Notes under the pieces: model-generated | The model's database searches: none | What the model was told of the DNA's origin: nothing | The model's input: the letters and a program-made list of their open reading frames with translations, nothing else | Made by a program: the position numbers and the translations under genes | DNA from: Pedobacter sp. | GTDB lineage: Bacteria; Bacteroidota; Bacteroidia; Sphingobacteriales; Sphingobacteriaceae | NCBI GenBank assembly: GCA_030149995.1 | Contig: JASLGV010000026.1 | Location: forward strand, 1-13,539 | Direction of reading: 5' to 3' | DNA: 13,539 nucleotides | Part shown: one piece after another, positions 7,358-13,539 of the stretch | Layout: the number at the start of each line of letters is the position of its first letter | How positions within the stretch are numbered: the first letter of the stretch is position 1

Positions 7358-8125
7358 ATGAACAGGATTAAACAACTTTTCGAAAAGAAAAAAAATATAT
7401 TATCTATTTATTATACGGCGGGCTATCCGGATTTAAACGATACGGTTAAAATAGCAGCAGCATTGGAAAAAGCCGGAGCCGATATGCTGGAAATCGGGTT
7501 TCCTTATTCAGATCCGGTTGCCGACGGACCTGTTATCCAGGCCAGCAGCAAGCAGTCTTTAGATCAGGGCATGAACCTTGCCCTGCTTTTCAGTCAATTA
7601 AAAGAACTGCGTAAGGAAGTAACCATTCCTGTATTGTTAATGGGATACGTAAATCCGGTACTTCAGTTTGGTGTGGAAAATTTCTGTAAAGCCTGTGCCG
7701 AAACAGGCGTTGATGGGTGCATTATTCCCGACCTGCCCATGGCAGAATACGAAACGCTGTATAAAGATTGTTTTGAATCTCATAACCTGAGCAACATCTT
7801 CTTAATTACCCCACATACTGCCGAATCGCGCATTCGAAAAATAGATGAACTGAGCAATGGTTTTATCTATTTGCTATCTTCTTCTGCCACTACAGGTAAG
7901 AATTTATCAGTCGGTGAGGCTACGGAAAACTATTTTGGTCGGATTAAGGACATGAATCTTAAAAATCCAACCATGATCGGTTTTGGAATCAGTGATAAAG
8001 AAACTTTTGACAAAGCCTGTGCGTATGCGAACGGGGCGATTATCGGAACAGCCTTTGTAAAAGCCATTGCCGGCGGTAACCTGGAAAGCAACGTGAAAAA
8101 TTTTATGAAAGATTTTACGGGCTGA
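7358..8125 (+). CDS. trpA: Tryptophan synthase alpha subunit
   Basis: TrpA cleaves indole-3-glycerol phosphate to indole and glyceraldehyde 3-phosphate and passes indole to TrpB. The 255-residue TIM barrel is slightly shorter than the enteric enzyme (268). The catalytic pair is present: E45 in LEIGFPYSDP (E49 in Salmonella) and D56 in DPVADGP (D60). The active-site loop after strand 6 includes SSSATTGKN, where Bacteroidetes enzymes often read T-G-K/A in place of the enteric T-G-A/S, and the C-terminal phosphate site is GFGISDKE. It is the last trp gene of the cluster. No GC-rich terminator is visible directly after its stop at 8123-8125. Confidence 0.96.
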   Translation: MNRIKQLFEKKKNILSIYYTAGYPDLNDTVKIAAALEKAGADMLEIGFPYSDPVADGPVIQASSKQSLDQGMNLALLFSQLKELRKEVTIPVLLMGYVNPVLQFGVENFCKACAETGVDGCIIPDLPMAEYETLYKDCFESHNLSNIFLITPHTAESRIRKIDELSNGFIYLLSSSATTGKNLSVGEATENYFGRIKDMNLKNPTMIGFGISDKETFDKACAYANGAIIGTAFVKAIAGGNLESNVKNFMKDFTG

Positions 8126-8229
8126 GTACCGGCACGCTTAGAAAGGAGAGAAAGATGATAAAAATATTTTTTTATTGATTATTTAACAGATATTTGCATC
8201 ATTAAAATCGCTTTATAAAATATTGTTCA

Positions 8230-8293
8230 ATGCAAAAGGTTCGCTTTTGCAGGCCTTGGCATCCTGATGTTAGGGCTGTCTGTTCATTTCTAA
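8230..8293 (+). pseudogene. Possible remnant of a secreted-protein gene (signal peptide only, frameshifted)
   Basis: From the ATG at 8230, dropping one base (C at 8233) would give MKRFAFAGLGILMLGLSV plus two residues and a stop at 8291-8293. That looks like an export signal: two basic residues followed by a hydrophobic run. In the actual sequence the hydrophobic frame has no ATG, GTG or TTG start; only the near-cognate ATT at 8222 lies upstream of it. No recognisable protein follows. It may be a decayed lipoprotein gene, or coincidence in a 186-nt gap. Confidence 0.25.
8231..8251. other. Perfect 8-bp hairpin between trpA and the NmrA-like gene
   Basis: TGCAAAAG (8231-8238) and CTTTTGCA (8244-8251) form a perfect stem around loop GTTCG. 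No T-run follows on the plus strand, so a plain intrinsic terminator is unlikely. It could be a 5'-UTR structure of the downstream gene or the 3' boundary of the trp message. Apart from this and the possible gene remnant, I see nothing else in 8126-8311. Confidence 0.4.
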
Positions 8294-8311
8294 AATTTTA
8301 TAAAGCTTTAT

Positions 8312-8953
8312 ATGCAATCTTTAAAAATCGCATTGATTGGAGGCACCGGAAAGGCCGGCCAATATATATTACAAAACCTTTTAACCCGACAATACCCGGT
8401 AAGAGCACTGGTCAGAAATCCTGAAAAAATAACTTTCAAACATACCTTACTGGATATTGTGCCCGGTAAGGTTGAAGATTATGAAACTGTAAAAACCTTG
8501 CTTAAAGACTGCCAGGTGGTAATAAGCGCACTTGGAATGGGGACACCGGCAAGTACAACAGATATTTTTACCCGTTCAACAAGTCATATTTTACAGGCCA
8601 TGGCACATCATGGCTTACAACGTTATATTGTGATTACGGGTTTAAATGTTAATACAGACAAAGATGAAAAGGGCGTAAATACACAGGGAGCGACCAACTG
8701 GATGCATGCCAATTATCCGCTTACGACCGCCAATAAACAAACTGAGTATGAAATGCTGCAGGAGAGCCCGGTTCAATGGACGATGGTTCGTTTGCCTTTG
8801 ATTGAGCAGACAGATGTGGTTGGAGCGATTGATACCAGTTTAACAGACTGCCGTGGCAGTCACATTCATGCTTCAAACCTGGCTTTGTTTATAACTGAAC
8901 AGCTGGTTGATAAAAGATTTATCAGGGAAGCACCTTTTATCTGGAATATTTAA
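8312..8953 (+). CDS. NAD(P)-binding protein, atypical SDR / NmrA-like family
   Basis: The 213-residue soluble protein begins with a Rossmann dinucleotide-binding motif (IALIGGTGKAGQYILQNLL, glycines at 10, 11, 13 and 16), followed by VRALVRNPEKI. The Arg residues in that second block are typical of NADP(H)-binding atypical SDRs such as NmrA, biliverdin-reductase-B-like and NAD(P)H-binding (PF13460-type) proteins. The strand VVISALGMG (about residues 70-78) replaces the classical NNAG, and ITGLN lies after the central helix. The YxxxK catalytic pair of classical SDRs is not evident. Such proteins act as reductases or redox sensors; the function here is open. It stands alone between trpA and a terminator, just upstream of the efflux locus but not coupled to it. 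Confidence 0.8.
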   Translation: MQSLKIALIGGTGKAGQYILQNLLTRQYPVRALVRNPEKITFKHTLLDIVPGKVEDYETVKTLLKDCQVVISALGMGTPASTTDIFTRSTSHILQAMAHHGLQRYIVITGLNVNTDKDEKGVNTQGATNWMHANYPLTTANKQTEYEMLQESPVQWTMVRLPLIEQTDVVGAIDTSLTDCRGSHIHASNLALFITEQLVDKRFIREAPFIWNI

Positions 8954-8959
8954 ACAGGC

Positions 8960-9007
8960 ATGCCCCCTTTCATCTTCAGTTAAAGAAAGAATAGAGAAGG
9001 GGGGCAT
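8960..9007 (+). terminator. Probable terminator after the NmrA-like gene
   Basis: ATGCCCCCTT (8960-8969) pairs with AAGGGGGGCAT (8997-9007), a 10-bp GC-rich stem with one bulged G and a 27-nt loop that can fold further. Only a short T-run follows (CCTTTATA), so it may be imperfect as an intrinsic terminator. It lies between this gene's stop and the tetR promoter. Confidence 0.55.
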
Positions 9008-9055
9008 CCTTTATAAAGCAATTTATATTATTTTAATGTTATGACAAACGGATGA

Positions 9056-9085
9056 TTTGGAATTCTAAAATACGATATACCTTTG
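9056..9085 (+). promoter_or_regulatory. tetR promoter (Bacteroidetes -33/-7)
   Basis: TTTG (9056-9059) and TACCTTTG (9078-9085, exact TAnnTTTG) are spaced by 18 nt. The predicted transcription start, about 9089-9091, falls inside the inverted repeat at 9088-9098, the expected arrangement for autorepression. This promoter also rules out the in-frame TTG at 9083 as the start of the regulator. Confidence 0.7.
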
Positions 9086-9087
9086 CT

Positions 9088-9098
9088 TAACAGTGTTA
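9088..9098. promoter_or_regulatory. Predicted TetR operator O1 (tetR promoter)
   Basis: TAACAGTGTTA is an inverted repeat of TAACA/TGTTA around a central G. It lies 2 nt after the -7 box and covers the predicted transcription start. The same 11-mer recurs at 9744-9754 and 9823-9833. Confidence 0.75.
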
Positions 9099-9121
9099 GA
9101 TTATTTTACAGCTGCTTAGTT

Positions 9122-9724
9122 GTGGGAAGTAAAGAAAGAATTTTACGATTAAAAGATGAAACCAGGACCAAAATTCTGGATGCCGCACTCCTTATTGTAC
9201 AAACAGAGGGGTGGCAGGCTTTGAGTATGCGTAAAATTGCCGATCAGATTGAGTACACTGCTCCCATTATTTACGAATATTTTGCCAATAAGGAGGGGAT
9301 CTTATTAGAGCTAACCCGACTTGGTTATGTGATTTTGGGCAGGGAAATCAAAGCTGCCAGAGATGGGGCTACTACTCCGGAAAAAAAGATAGAAGCCATG
9401 TGGATCGCCTACTGGAACTTTGCTTTTGAAAACCTGGAATACTACAAGCTGATGTATGGCGTTGACATGAGTTGCTGCGATGTTCAGAAAGCACTGCCCG
9501 AAGCAGAAAATATTGGTACCATGATGGCGGATGTGATCGGGTCTCTTTTTGATAAGCCGGCAAGCGAAATGGATATTTGCAAAATATATTATACCTATTG
9601 GTCTATTATACATGGCTTAATTTCGATTAACATCATTCGTCCCAACGGAAGAACAAGTAATGAACTGAACCAGCAAATTTTAAAGGATGCCATTAAAGGC
9701 ATTACTTTGTCGATTACCAACTAA
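9122..9724 (+). CDS. TetR/AcrR-family transcriptional repressor (of the adjacent RND pump)
   Basis: From the GTG at 9122 the protein has 200 residues, normal for TetR regulators. The start gives the opening VGSKERILRLKDETRTKILDA; earlier TTG codons would lie in the promoter. The N-terminal DNA-binding domain has the helix-turn-helix ALSMRKIADQIEYTAPIIYEYF (about residues 33-54) followed by the conserved ANKEGILLEL. The C-terminal part (60-200) is helical and would form the ligand pocket and dimer interface. Such repressors release DNA when a pump substrate binds. The neighbouring adaptor and RND pump genes start 66 nt downstream in the same direction. Matching palindromes at its own promoter and before the pump genes suggest it represses both. 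The inducer is unknown. Confidence 0.88.
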   Translation: MGSKERILRLKDETRTKILDAALLIVQTEGWQALSMRKIADQIEYTAPIIYEYFANKEGILLELTRLGYVILGREIKAARDGATTPEKKIEAMWIAYWNFAFENLEYYKLMYGVDMSCCDVQKALPEAENIGTMMADVIGSLFDKPASEMDICKIYYTYWSIIHGLISINIIRPNGRTSNELNQQILKDAIKGITLSITN

Positions 9725-9739
9725 AATTTTTTACCCACT

Positions 9740-9758
9740 TATTTAACAGTGTTAAATA
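9740..9758. promoter_or_regulatory. Predicted TetR operator O2 (pump operon)
   Basis: TATTTAACAGTGTTAAATA is a 19-bp perfect palindrome around a central G (9749), containing the 11-mer TAACAGTGTTA at 9744-9754. It is the most symmetrical copy, lying 32 nt before the adaptor ATG. No convincing -33/-7 pair was found for the pump operon, so its promoter position relative to this site is unknown. Confidence 0.8.
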
Positions 9759-9790
9759 GTTTATTGCCATTAATTTAAATTACAATTTAT

Positions 9791-10990
9791 ATGAAACCCC
9801 TACGTCGTTTTTTCTTATCATCTAACAGTGTTAAGTTATTTAATGCTGTTAAAACAATGTTAATTTTGGCAATCTTTTCGGTTGCTTTACAAGCCTGCAA
9901 GTCGGCTAAGTCAGAATCTGCAGCACCACCACCGCCTTCTTTGCCTGTAGGTCTGGTGAGCAAAAGTGATGAAACTACTTTTGTTGAATATCCGGCCTCT
10001 GTTCAGGGAGCGGTAGATATTGATGTTCGTCCGCAGGTAAGCGGATATCTTAAAAGTGTGCTGGTAAGCGAAGGTGCTTATGTAACAGCCGGACAAACAC
10101 TTTTTAAAATTGACGACAACCCTTACAGAGAAGCTTTAAACAATGCAAAAGCCAGTCTGCACGCAGCAGAAGCAGCAGTTTTAAATGCACAGCTTGAAGT
10201 TGAAAAACTTACCCCGCTGGTACAGAACAAAGTTGTTTCAGATTACCAGTTAAAAACTGCAAAGGCCGCTTTAAAAATTGCACAGGCAAATGTAGAGCAG
10301 GCTAAAGCCGGTGTGGCATCTGCGCAGATCAACCTGGGCTATACAGATGTTAAAGCAACGGTTAACGGTTATATTGGCCGCATCCCTAAAAAACAAGGAA
10401 GTCTTGTTGCCCCTGCAGACCCGGTTGCTTTAACCCAGCTTTCGGATATACATGAGGTAAGGGTATATTTCTCTTTAGGCGAAAATGATTTTAATGCTTT
10501 TAACGCCAGATATCCGGGTAAAACACCTGCCGATCGCATTAAGCATCTGCCAGCAGTAGAATTATTGTTATCCGATCAATCTGTTTATCCTGTAAAAGGG
10601 CATATTGATATGATAGACGGGCAATTTGATAAAAATACAGGTGCCATTACCTTAAGAGCGAGTTTTGCCAATCAGAACGGAATTTTACGCTCAGGTAATA
10701 CCGGAAAGATCCGCTTAGGTCTTGCGCATGCAGATGCCATTCTGGTGCCACAATCTGCTACCGTAGAAATGCAGGATAAAGTTTTTGTATATGCATTGAA
10801 CAAAGAAAATAAAGTTGTAAAACAAGCCATCAGCATCGCGGGCAAAAGTGGTACCAATTACCTGATAAAAGATGGTATACAAGCAGGAGACCAGATTGTA
10901 TTAAGCGGACTTGATCACCTTCAGGACGGGCAGCTTATACAACCAGAACGCAAAACAGAAAGTGCTGCCAAATTAGTTTCTAAAAAATAA
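9791..10990 (+). CDS. RND efflux periplasmic adaptor (membrane-fusion protein), lipoprotein
   Basis: A 399-residue adaptor of the AcrA/MexE class, linking an inner-membrane RND pump to an outer-membrane channel. The N-terminus ends in a lipobox-like LQAC with C36 as the predicted lipidated residue, followed by a Pro-rich linker. Next come the first half-lipoyl strand (VDIDVRPQVSGYLKSVLVSEGAYVTAG shortened: about residues 75-101), an alpha-hairpin rich in Ala/Lys/Glu (about 115-175), the second lipoyl half (ATVNGYIGRI), a beta-barrel, and a membrane-proximal domain ending with LSGLDHLQDGQLI. The ATG at 9791 gives a basic but long n-region (22 residues). The alternative ATG at 9857 gives a 14-residue signal with no positive charge, so I keep 9791 with caution. 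Two operator-like repeats lie inside codons 11-21. It is separated from the pump gene by 9 nt. Confidence 0.92.
   Translation: MKPLRRFFLSSNSVKLFNAVKTMLILAIFSVALQACKSAKSESAAPPPPSLPVGLVSKSDETTFVEYPASVQGAVDIDVRPQVSGYLKSVLVSEGAYVTAGQTLFKIDDNPYREALNNAKASLHAAEAAVLNAQLEVEKLTPLVQNKVVSDYQLKTAKAALKIAQANVEQAKAGVASAQINLGYTDVKATVNGYIGRIPKKQGSLVAPADPVALTQLSDIHEVRVYFSLGENDFNAFNARYPGKTPADRIKHLPAVELLLSDQSVYPVKGHIDMIDGQFDKNTGAITLRASFANQNGILRSGNTGKIRLGLAHADAILVPQSATVEMQDKVFVYALNKENKVVKQAISIAGKSGTNYLIKDGIQAGDQIVLSGLDHLQDGQLIQPERKTESAAKLVSKK
9823..9833. promoter_or_regulatory. Predicted TetR operator O3 (inside the adaptor's first codons)
   Basis: An exact third copy of TAACAGTGTTA lies 79 bp (centre to centre) after O2 and 32 nt inside the annotated adaptor frame. 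It could act as a roadblock or looping site, or mark that the true promoter and start are further right (ATG 9857). Confidence 0.6.
9841..9851. promoter_or_regulatory. Degenerate TetR operator half-match
   Basis: TAATGCTGTTA matches the operator core at 8 of 11 positions and begins exactly 18 bp after O3 begins. It could let a second dimer bind next to O3. As a single imperfect copy in AT-rich DNA it is weak evidence alone. Confidence 0.3.
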
Positions 10991-10999
10991 TTAAAGAAA

Positions 11000-13539
11000 A
11001 TGTTTAAAATTTTTATACAAAGACCGGTACTGGCCACCGTTATTTCCATCTTACTGGTTATACTCGGGGTACTTGGTTTAACGAAATTGCCCTTACAACA
11101 ATTCCCCGATATTGCCCCACCTTCGGTATTGGTAACGGCTGTTTATCCGGGAGCAAATGCCGAAACGGTTCTGCGTTCGGTTGCGCCATCACTTGAAGAA
11201 TCTATCAATGGGGTAGAGAACATGACTTACATGAGCTCAACAGCCAGTAACGACGGCTCTCTGGCCATTACCGTTTTCTTTAAGCTGGGTACCAATGCGG
11301 ATCAGGCAGCGGTAAACGTTCAGAACCGCGTGGCACAGGCAACCAGCCAGTTGCCGGCAGAGGTGGTACAGCAAGGTGTTACCACGGCCAAACAACAGAA
11401 TAGTTTTATTATGGCCATCGGTATGTATACAGAAGACGAGTCGAAATACGATCAGACTTTTGTGGCCAACTATGCGCAGATTAACATTATTCCTGAATTA
11501 AAAAGGATCCCAGGCGTTGGTTCGGCATCCATCTTTGGAGGTGTTAAAGATTATTCTATGCGGGTATGGCTTAATCCAACCCAAATGGCAACTTATAAAA
11601 TTACACCGAACGAGGTTATGAGAGCCATTCAGGATAAAAGTCTGGAAGCGGCGCCAGGTAAATTTGGTGAGCGCAGCAAAGAAGTATTCGAATATGTAAT
11701 TAAGTATAAAGGAAAACTGACTAAACCAGAAGAATATGAAAATATTGCTATACGTTCAAATGCAGATGGTTCTGTTTTACATTTAAAAGATGTTGCCCGC
11801 GTAGAGCTGGGTGCTTACTCTTACAACAGTTTAACCCGTTTAAATGGTCGTAAGGGAATTGTAATCGGGGTTATTCAGCTTGCAGGTTCCAACTCCAACG
11901 AGATCCAGATTGCCATTAATAAATTAATGATTAAGGCATCGAAAGATTTTCCAACGGGTATTAAACACAATATTTTTTACAGTACAAAAGTATCTTTGGA
12001 TCAGTCTATTGAACAGGTACAACATACCCTGCTCGAAGCTTTTATCCTGGTATTTATTGTTGTATTCTTGTTTTTACAGGATTTCAGATCGACCTTAATT
12101 CCGGCCATTGCGGTTCCGGTAGCTATTTTAGGAACGTTCTTCTTTATGCAGCTGTTTGGTTTCTCTATAAACCTGTTAACCTTATTTGCTTTGATCCTGG
12201 CCATTGGTATTGTGGTGGATGATGCGATTGTGGTGGTAGAGGCCGTACACGCCAAGATGGAACATAAACATGTATCGCCAAAAGTGGCCACACACGAAGC
12301 CATGCACGAAATTACGGGTGCCATTATTTCCATTACGCTCGTTATGGCTGCGGTGTTTCTTCCGGTTGGTTTTATGGAAGGTTCAACCGGTTTGTTTTAC
12401 AGACAGTTTGCCTTTACCATGGCCATTGCGATTATCATTTCGGCCATCAACGCTTTAACATTAAGTCCGGCACTTGCCGCGTTATTTTTAAAAGATACAC
12501 ACGGAGCACATACAGAGGAACAACCGGTTAAAAAAGGATTTAAAGAAAAATTCTTTGCCGGGTTTAACCACAGCTTTAATGCTTTAACAAACCGCTATGT
12601 AGGCGGATTAAAATTCCTGGTACGTAAGAAATGGGTTGGATTGGGTGCCTTGGGTTTAATTACCCTGGCAACCATTCTAATGGTCAAAACAACGCCAACC
12701 GGATTTATTCCTACAGAAGACCAGGGCTTTGTGGCCATTGCGGTTAATACACCTTCCGGTACTTCTTTAGACGGAACACAAAAGGTAATGACCGAAGCCG
12801 AAAATACCTTAAAAGCAATGGACGCTTCGCGCTTTGTAACGGCTATTTCCGGGTTTAACCTTTTAACGCAATCAACCAGTCCTTCTGCTGCCGTTATCTT
12901 TGTGTTGCTTAAACCAAACGAAGACAGGGGCAAGGTTAAGAACATCGATGCCATTATGAACGAGGTACGTGGAAAATTAGGCTCTATTTCGGGCGGTAGC
13001 TTTTTCGTATTCAGTTTTCCAACGGTTCCGGGTTTTAGTAACGTAGAGGCGCTCGATCTTGTATTACAGGATAAAACAGGCGGTAAACTGGATAAATTTA
13101 GCGGAATTTCTCAAAACTTTATCGGCGAGCTGATGAAACGTAAGGAAATTGCCGTGGCTTTTACAAGTTTTAAAGCAGACTATCCGCAGTTGCAGATGGA
13201 AGTTAACGACGAAAAGGCCGATCAGCTGGGGGTAAGCGTAAAAGACATTCTGCAAACCATGCAAACCTATTTTGGAAGTGCACAGGCTTCAGATTTCAAC
13301 CGCTTTGGAAAATACTACCGTGTGGTGGTACAGGCAGATGTAAACGATCGTGCAGATCCTTCTTCTATTGACCGCGTATTTGTAAAAAATAACCGTGGAG
13401 AGATGGTTCCGATTAATACGTTGGTGAAACTTACCCGTATTTACGGATCAGAAACGGCTTCACGTTATAACCTGTTTAACTCGATCCAGGTCAATGCCAT
13501 TCCAAAACCAGGATTTAGTTCCGGAGATGCCATTAAAGC
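11000..13539 (+). CDS. RND multidrug efflux pump, HAE1/AcrB type (3' end missing)
   Basis: An open frame from the ATG at 11000 continues through the window edge, giving 846 complete codons of an expected 1040-1060. The start MFKIFIQRPVLATVISILL is canonical for AcrB/MexB/MexF pumps. Order: first membrane helix (about 10-30), porter subdomains PN1/PN2 (LPLQQFPDIAPPSV onward), helices 2-6 from about residue 344, the proton-relay pair D407-D408 in GIVVDDAIVVVEAVHAK (the same numbers as in AcrB), a cytoplasmic loop near 500-530, helix 7 near 545-565, and the second porter half (FIPTEDQGF, AISGFNLL). The lysine of the relay (AcrB K940) lies beyond the window. It uses proton motive force to export drugs or other amphiphiles as a trimer with the adaptor just upstream. 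An outer-membrane TolC-like gene probably follows outside the window. Confidence 0.95.
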   Translation, partial: MFKIFIQRPVLATVISILLVILGVLGLTKLPLQQFPDIAPPSVLVTAVYPGANAETVLRSVAPSLEESINGVENMTYMSSTASNDGSLAITVFFKLGTNADQAAVNVQNRVAQATSQLPAEVVQQGVTTAKQQNSFIMAIGMYTEDESKYDQTFVANYAQINIIPELKRIPGVGSASIFGGVKDYSMRVWLNPTQMATYKITPNEVMRAIQDKSLEAAPGKFGERSKEVFEYVIKYKGKLTKPEEYENIAIRSNADGSVLHLKDVARVELGAYSYNSLTRLNGRKGIVIGVIQLAGSNSNEIQIAINKLMIKASKDFPTGIKHNIFYSTKVSLDQSIEQVQHTLLEAFILVFIVVFLFLQDFRSTLIPAIAVPVAILGTFFFMQLFGFSINLLTLFALILAIGIVVDDAIVVVEAVHAKMEHKHVSPKVATHEAMHEITGAIISITLVMAAVFLPVGFMEGSTGLFYRQFAFTMAIAIIISAINALTLSPALAALFLKDTHGAHTEEQPVKKGFKEKFFAGFNHSFNALTNRYVGGLKFLVRKKWVGLGALGLITLATILMVKTTPTGFIPTEDQGFVAIAVNTPSGTSLDGTQKVMTEAENTLKAMDASRFVTAISGFNLLTQSTSPSAAVIFVLLKPNEDRGKVKNIDAIMNEVRGKLGSISGGSFFVFSFPTVPGFSNVEALDLVLQDKTGGKLDKFSGISQNFIGELMKRKEIAVAFTSFKADYPQLQMEVNDEKADQLGVSVKDILQTMQTYFGSAQASDFNRFGKYYRVVVQADVNDRADPSSIDRVFVKNNRGEMVPINTLVKLTRIYGSETASRYNLFNSIQVNAIPKPGFSSGDAIK

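Noticed and set aside
8155..8178. Mini-ORF MIKIFFY preceded by a strong AAGGAG sequence
   Set aside because: Seven codons after an enteric-like ribosome binding site could be a small peptide. But Bacteroidota rarely rely on Shine-Dalgarno pairing, and AGGA-rich runs are common, so I do not call a gene.
8230..8424. 64-codon plus-strand frame starting at 8230
   Set aside because: It is rich in Arg, Pro, Trp and Cys with no recognisable motif, and it runs into the well-supported NmrA-like gene in another frame. It looks like a shadow frame.
9311..9613. Minus-strand frame of 100 codons opposite tetR
   Set aside because: No motif and no promoter, and it lies fully within a clear TetR gene. Treated as a shadow.
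9861..9868. TAATTTTG as the efflux operon -7 box
   Set aside because: An exact consensus match, but it lies after both candidate adaptor starts and lacks a -33 partner; probably chance within coding sequence.
12001..12954. Open frames opposite or out of frame to the RND pump gene (minus 12001-12333, plus 12270-12458, minus 12595-12954)
   Set aside because: The pump frame is open and strongly conserved in sequence motifs throughout. These are composition-driven shadows, rich in Cys, Ser and Thr or in Arg, Leu and Pro, with no motif.
1..13539. Mobile elements, CRISPR arrays, tRNA or rRNA genes, phage or defence genes
   Set aside because: I looked for transposase motifs, regularly spaced repeats, cloverleaf-like segments and defence-related domains on both strands and found none. 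The only recurring short motif is the TetR operator.

Overview
The window looks like a chromosomal segment of a Bacteroidota bacterium, most likely Sphingobacteriaceae and Pedobacter-like. This is inferred from moderately AT-rich DNA, weak or absent Shine-Dalgarno sequences, promoter elements of the Bacteroidetes type (TTTG, then about 18-21 nt, then TAnnTTTG), and protein sequences of Bacteroidetes flavour. I see no insertion sequence, CRISPR array, rRNA or tRNA. Most of the gene content is ordinary. The interest lies in the regulation.

Layout. Positions 1-2429 are read leftwards. A sodium:solute symporter gene is followed 18 nt later by a LOG-family nucleotide hydrolase gene, a strong bidirectional terminator, and the first 13 codons of an unidentified gene that leaves the window. 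From 2625 everything reads rightwards: recR (possibly leaderless), a classical short-chain dehydrogenase, then a partial tryptophan operon trpD-trpF-trpB-trpA (4413-8125). The operon is preceded by a complete ribosome-mediated attenuator: promoter, 17-codon leader peptide with three consecutive Trp codons, competing hairpins and an intrinsic terminator (about 4189-4361). trpE, trpG and trpC are not in this cluster. Together the four trp enzymes here perform anthranilate phosphoribosylation, PRA isomerisation and the two tryptophan synthase half-reactions; the InGP synthase and anthranilate synthase steps must be encoded elsewhere.

After trpA comes a 186-nt gap with a perfect hairpin and a possible signal-peptide remnant. 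It is followed by an NmrA-like NAD(P)-binding protein gene with its own terminator, and then a drug-efflux locus: a TetR repressor gene, a lipoprotein membrane-fusion protein gene and an RND (HAE1/AcrB-type) pump gene that runs off the right edge. An 11-bp inverted repeat, TAACAGTGTTA, occurs at the predicted tetR transcription start, in the tetR-adaptor gap (there as a 19-bp perfect palindrome) and inside the first codons of the adaptor gene. This points to one TetR regulator controlling both itself and the pump.
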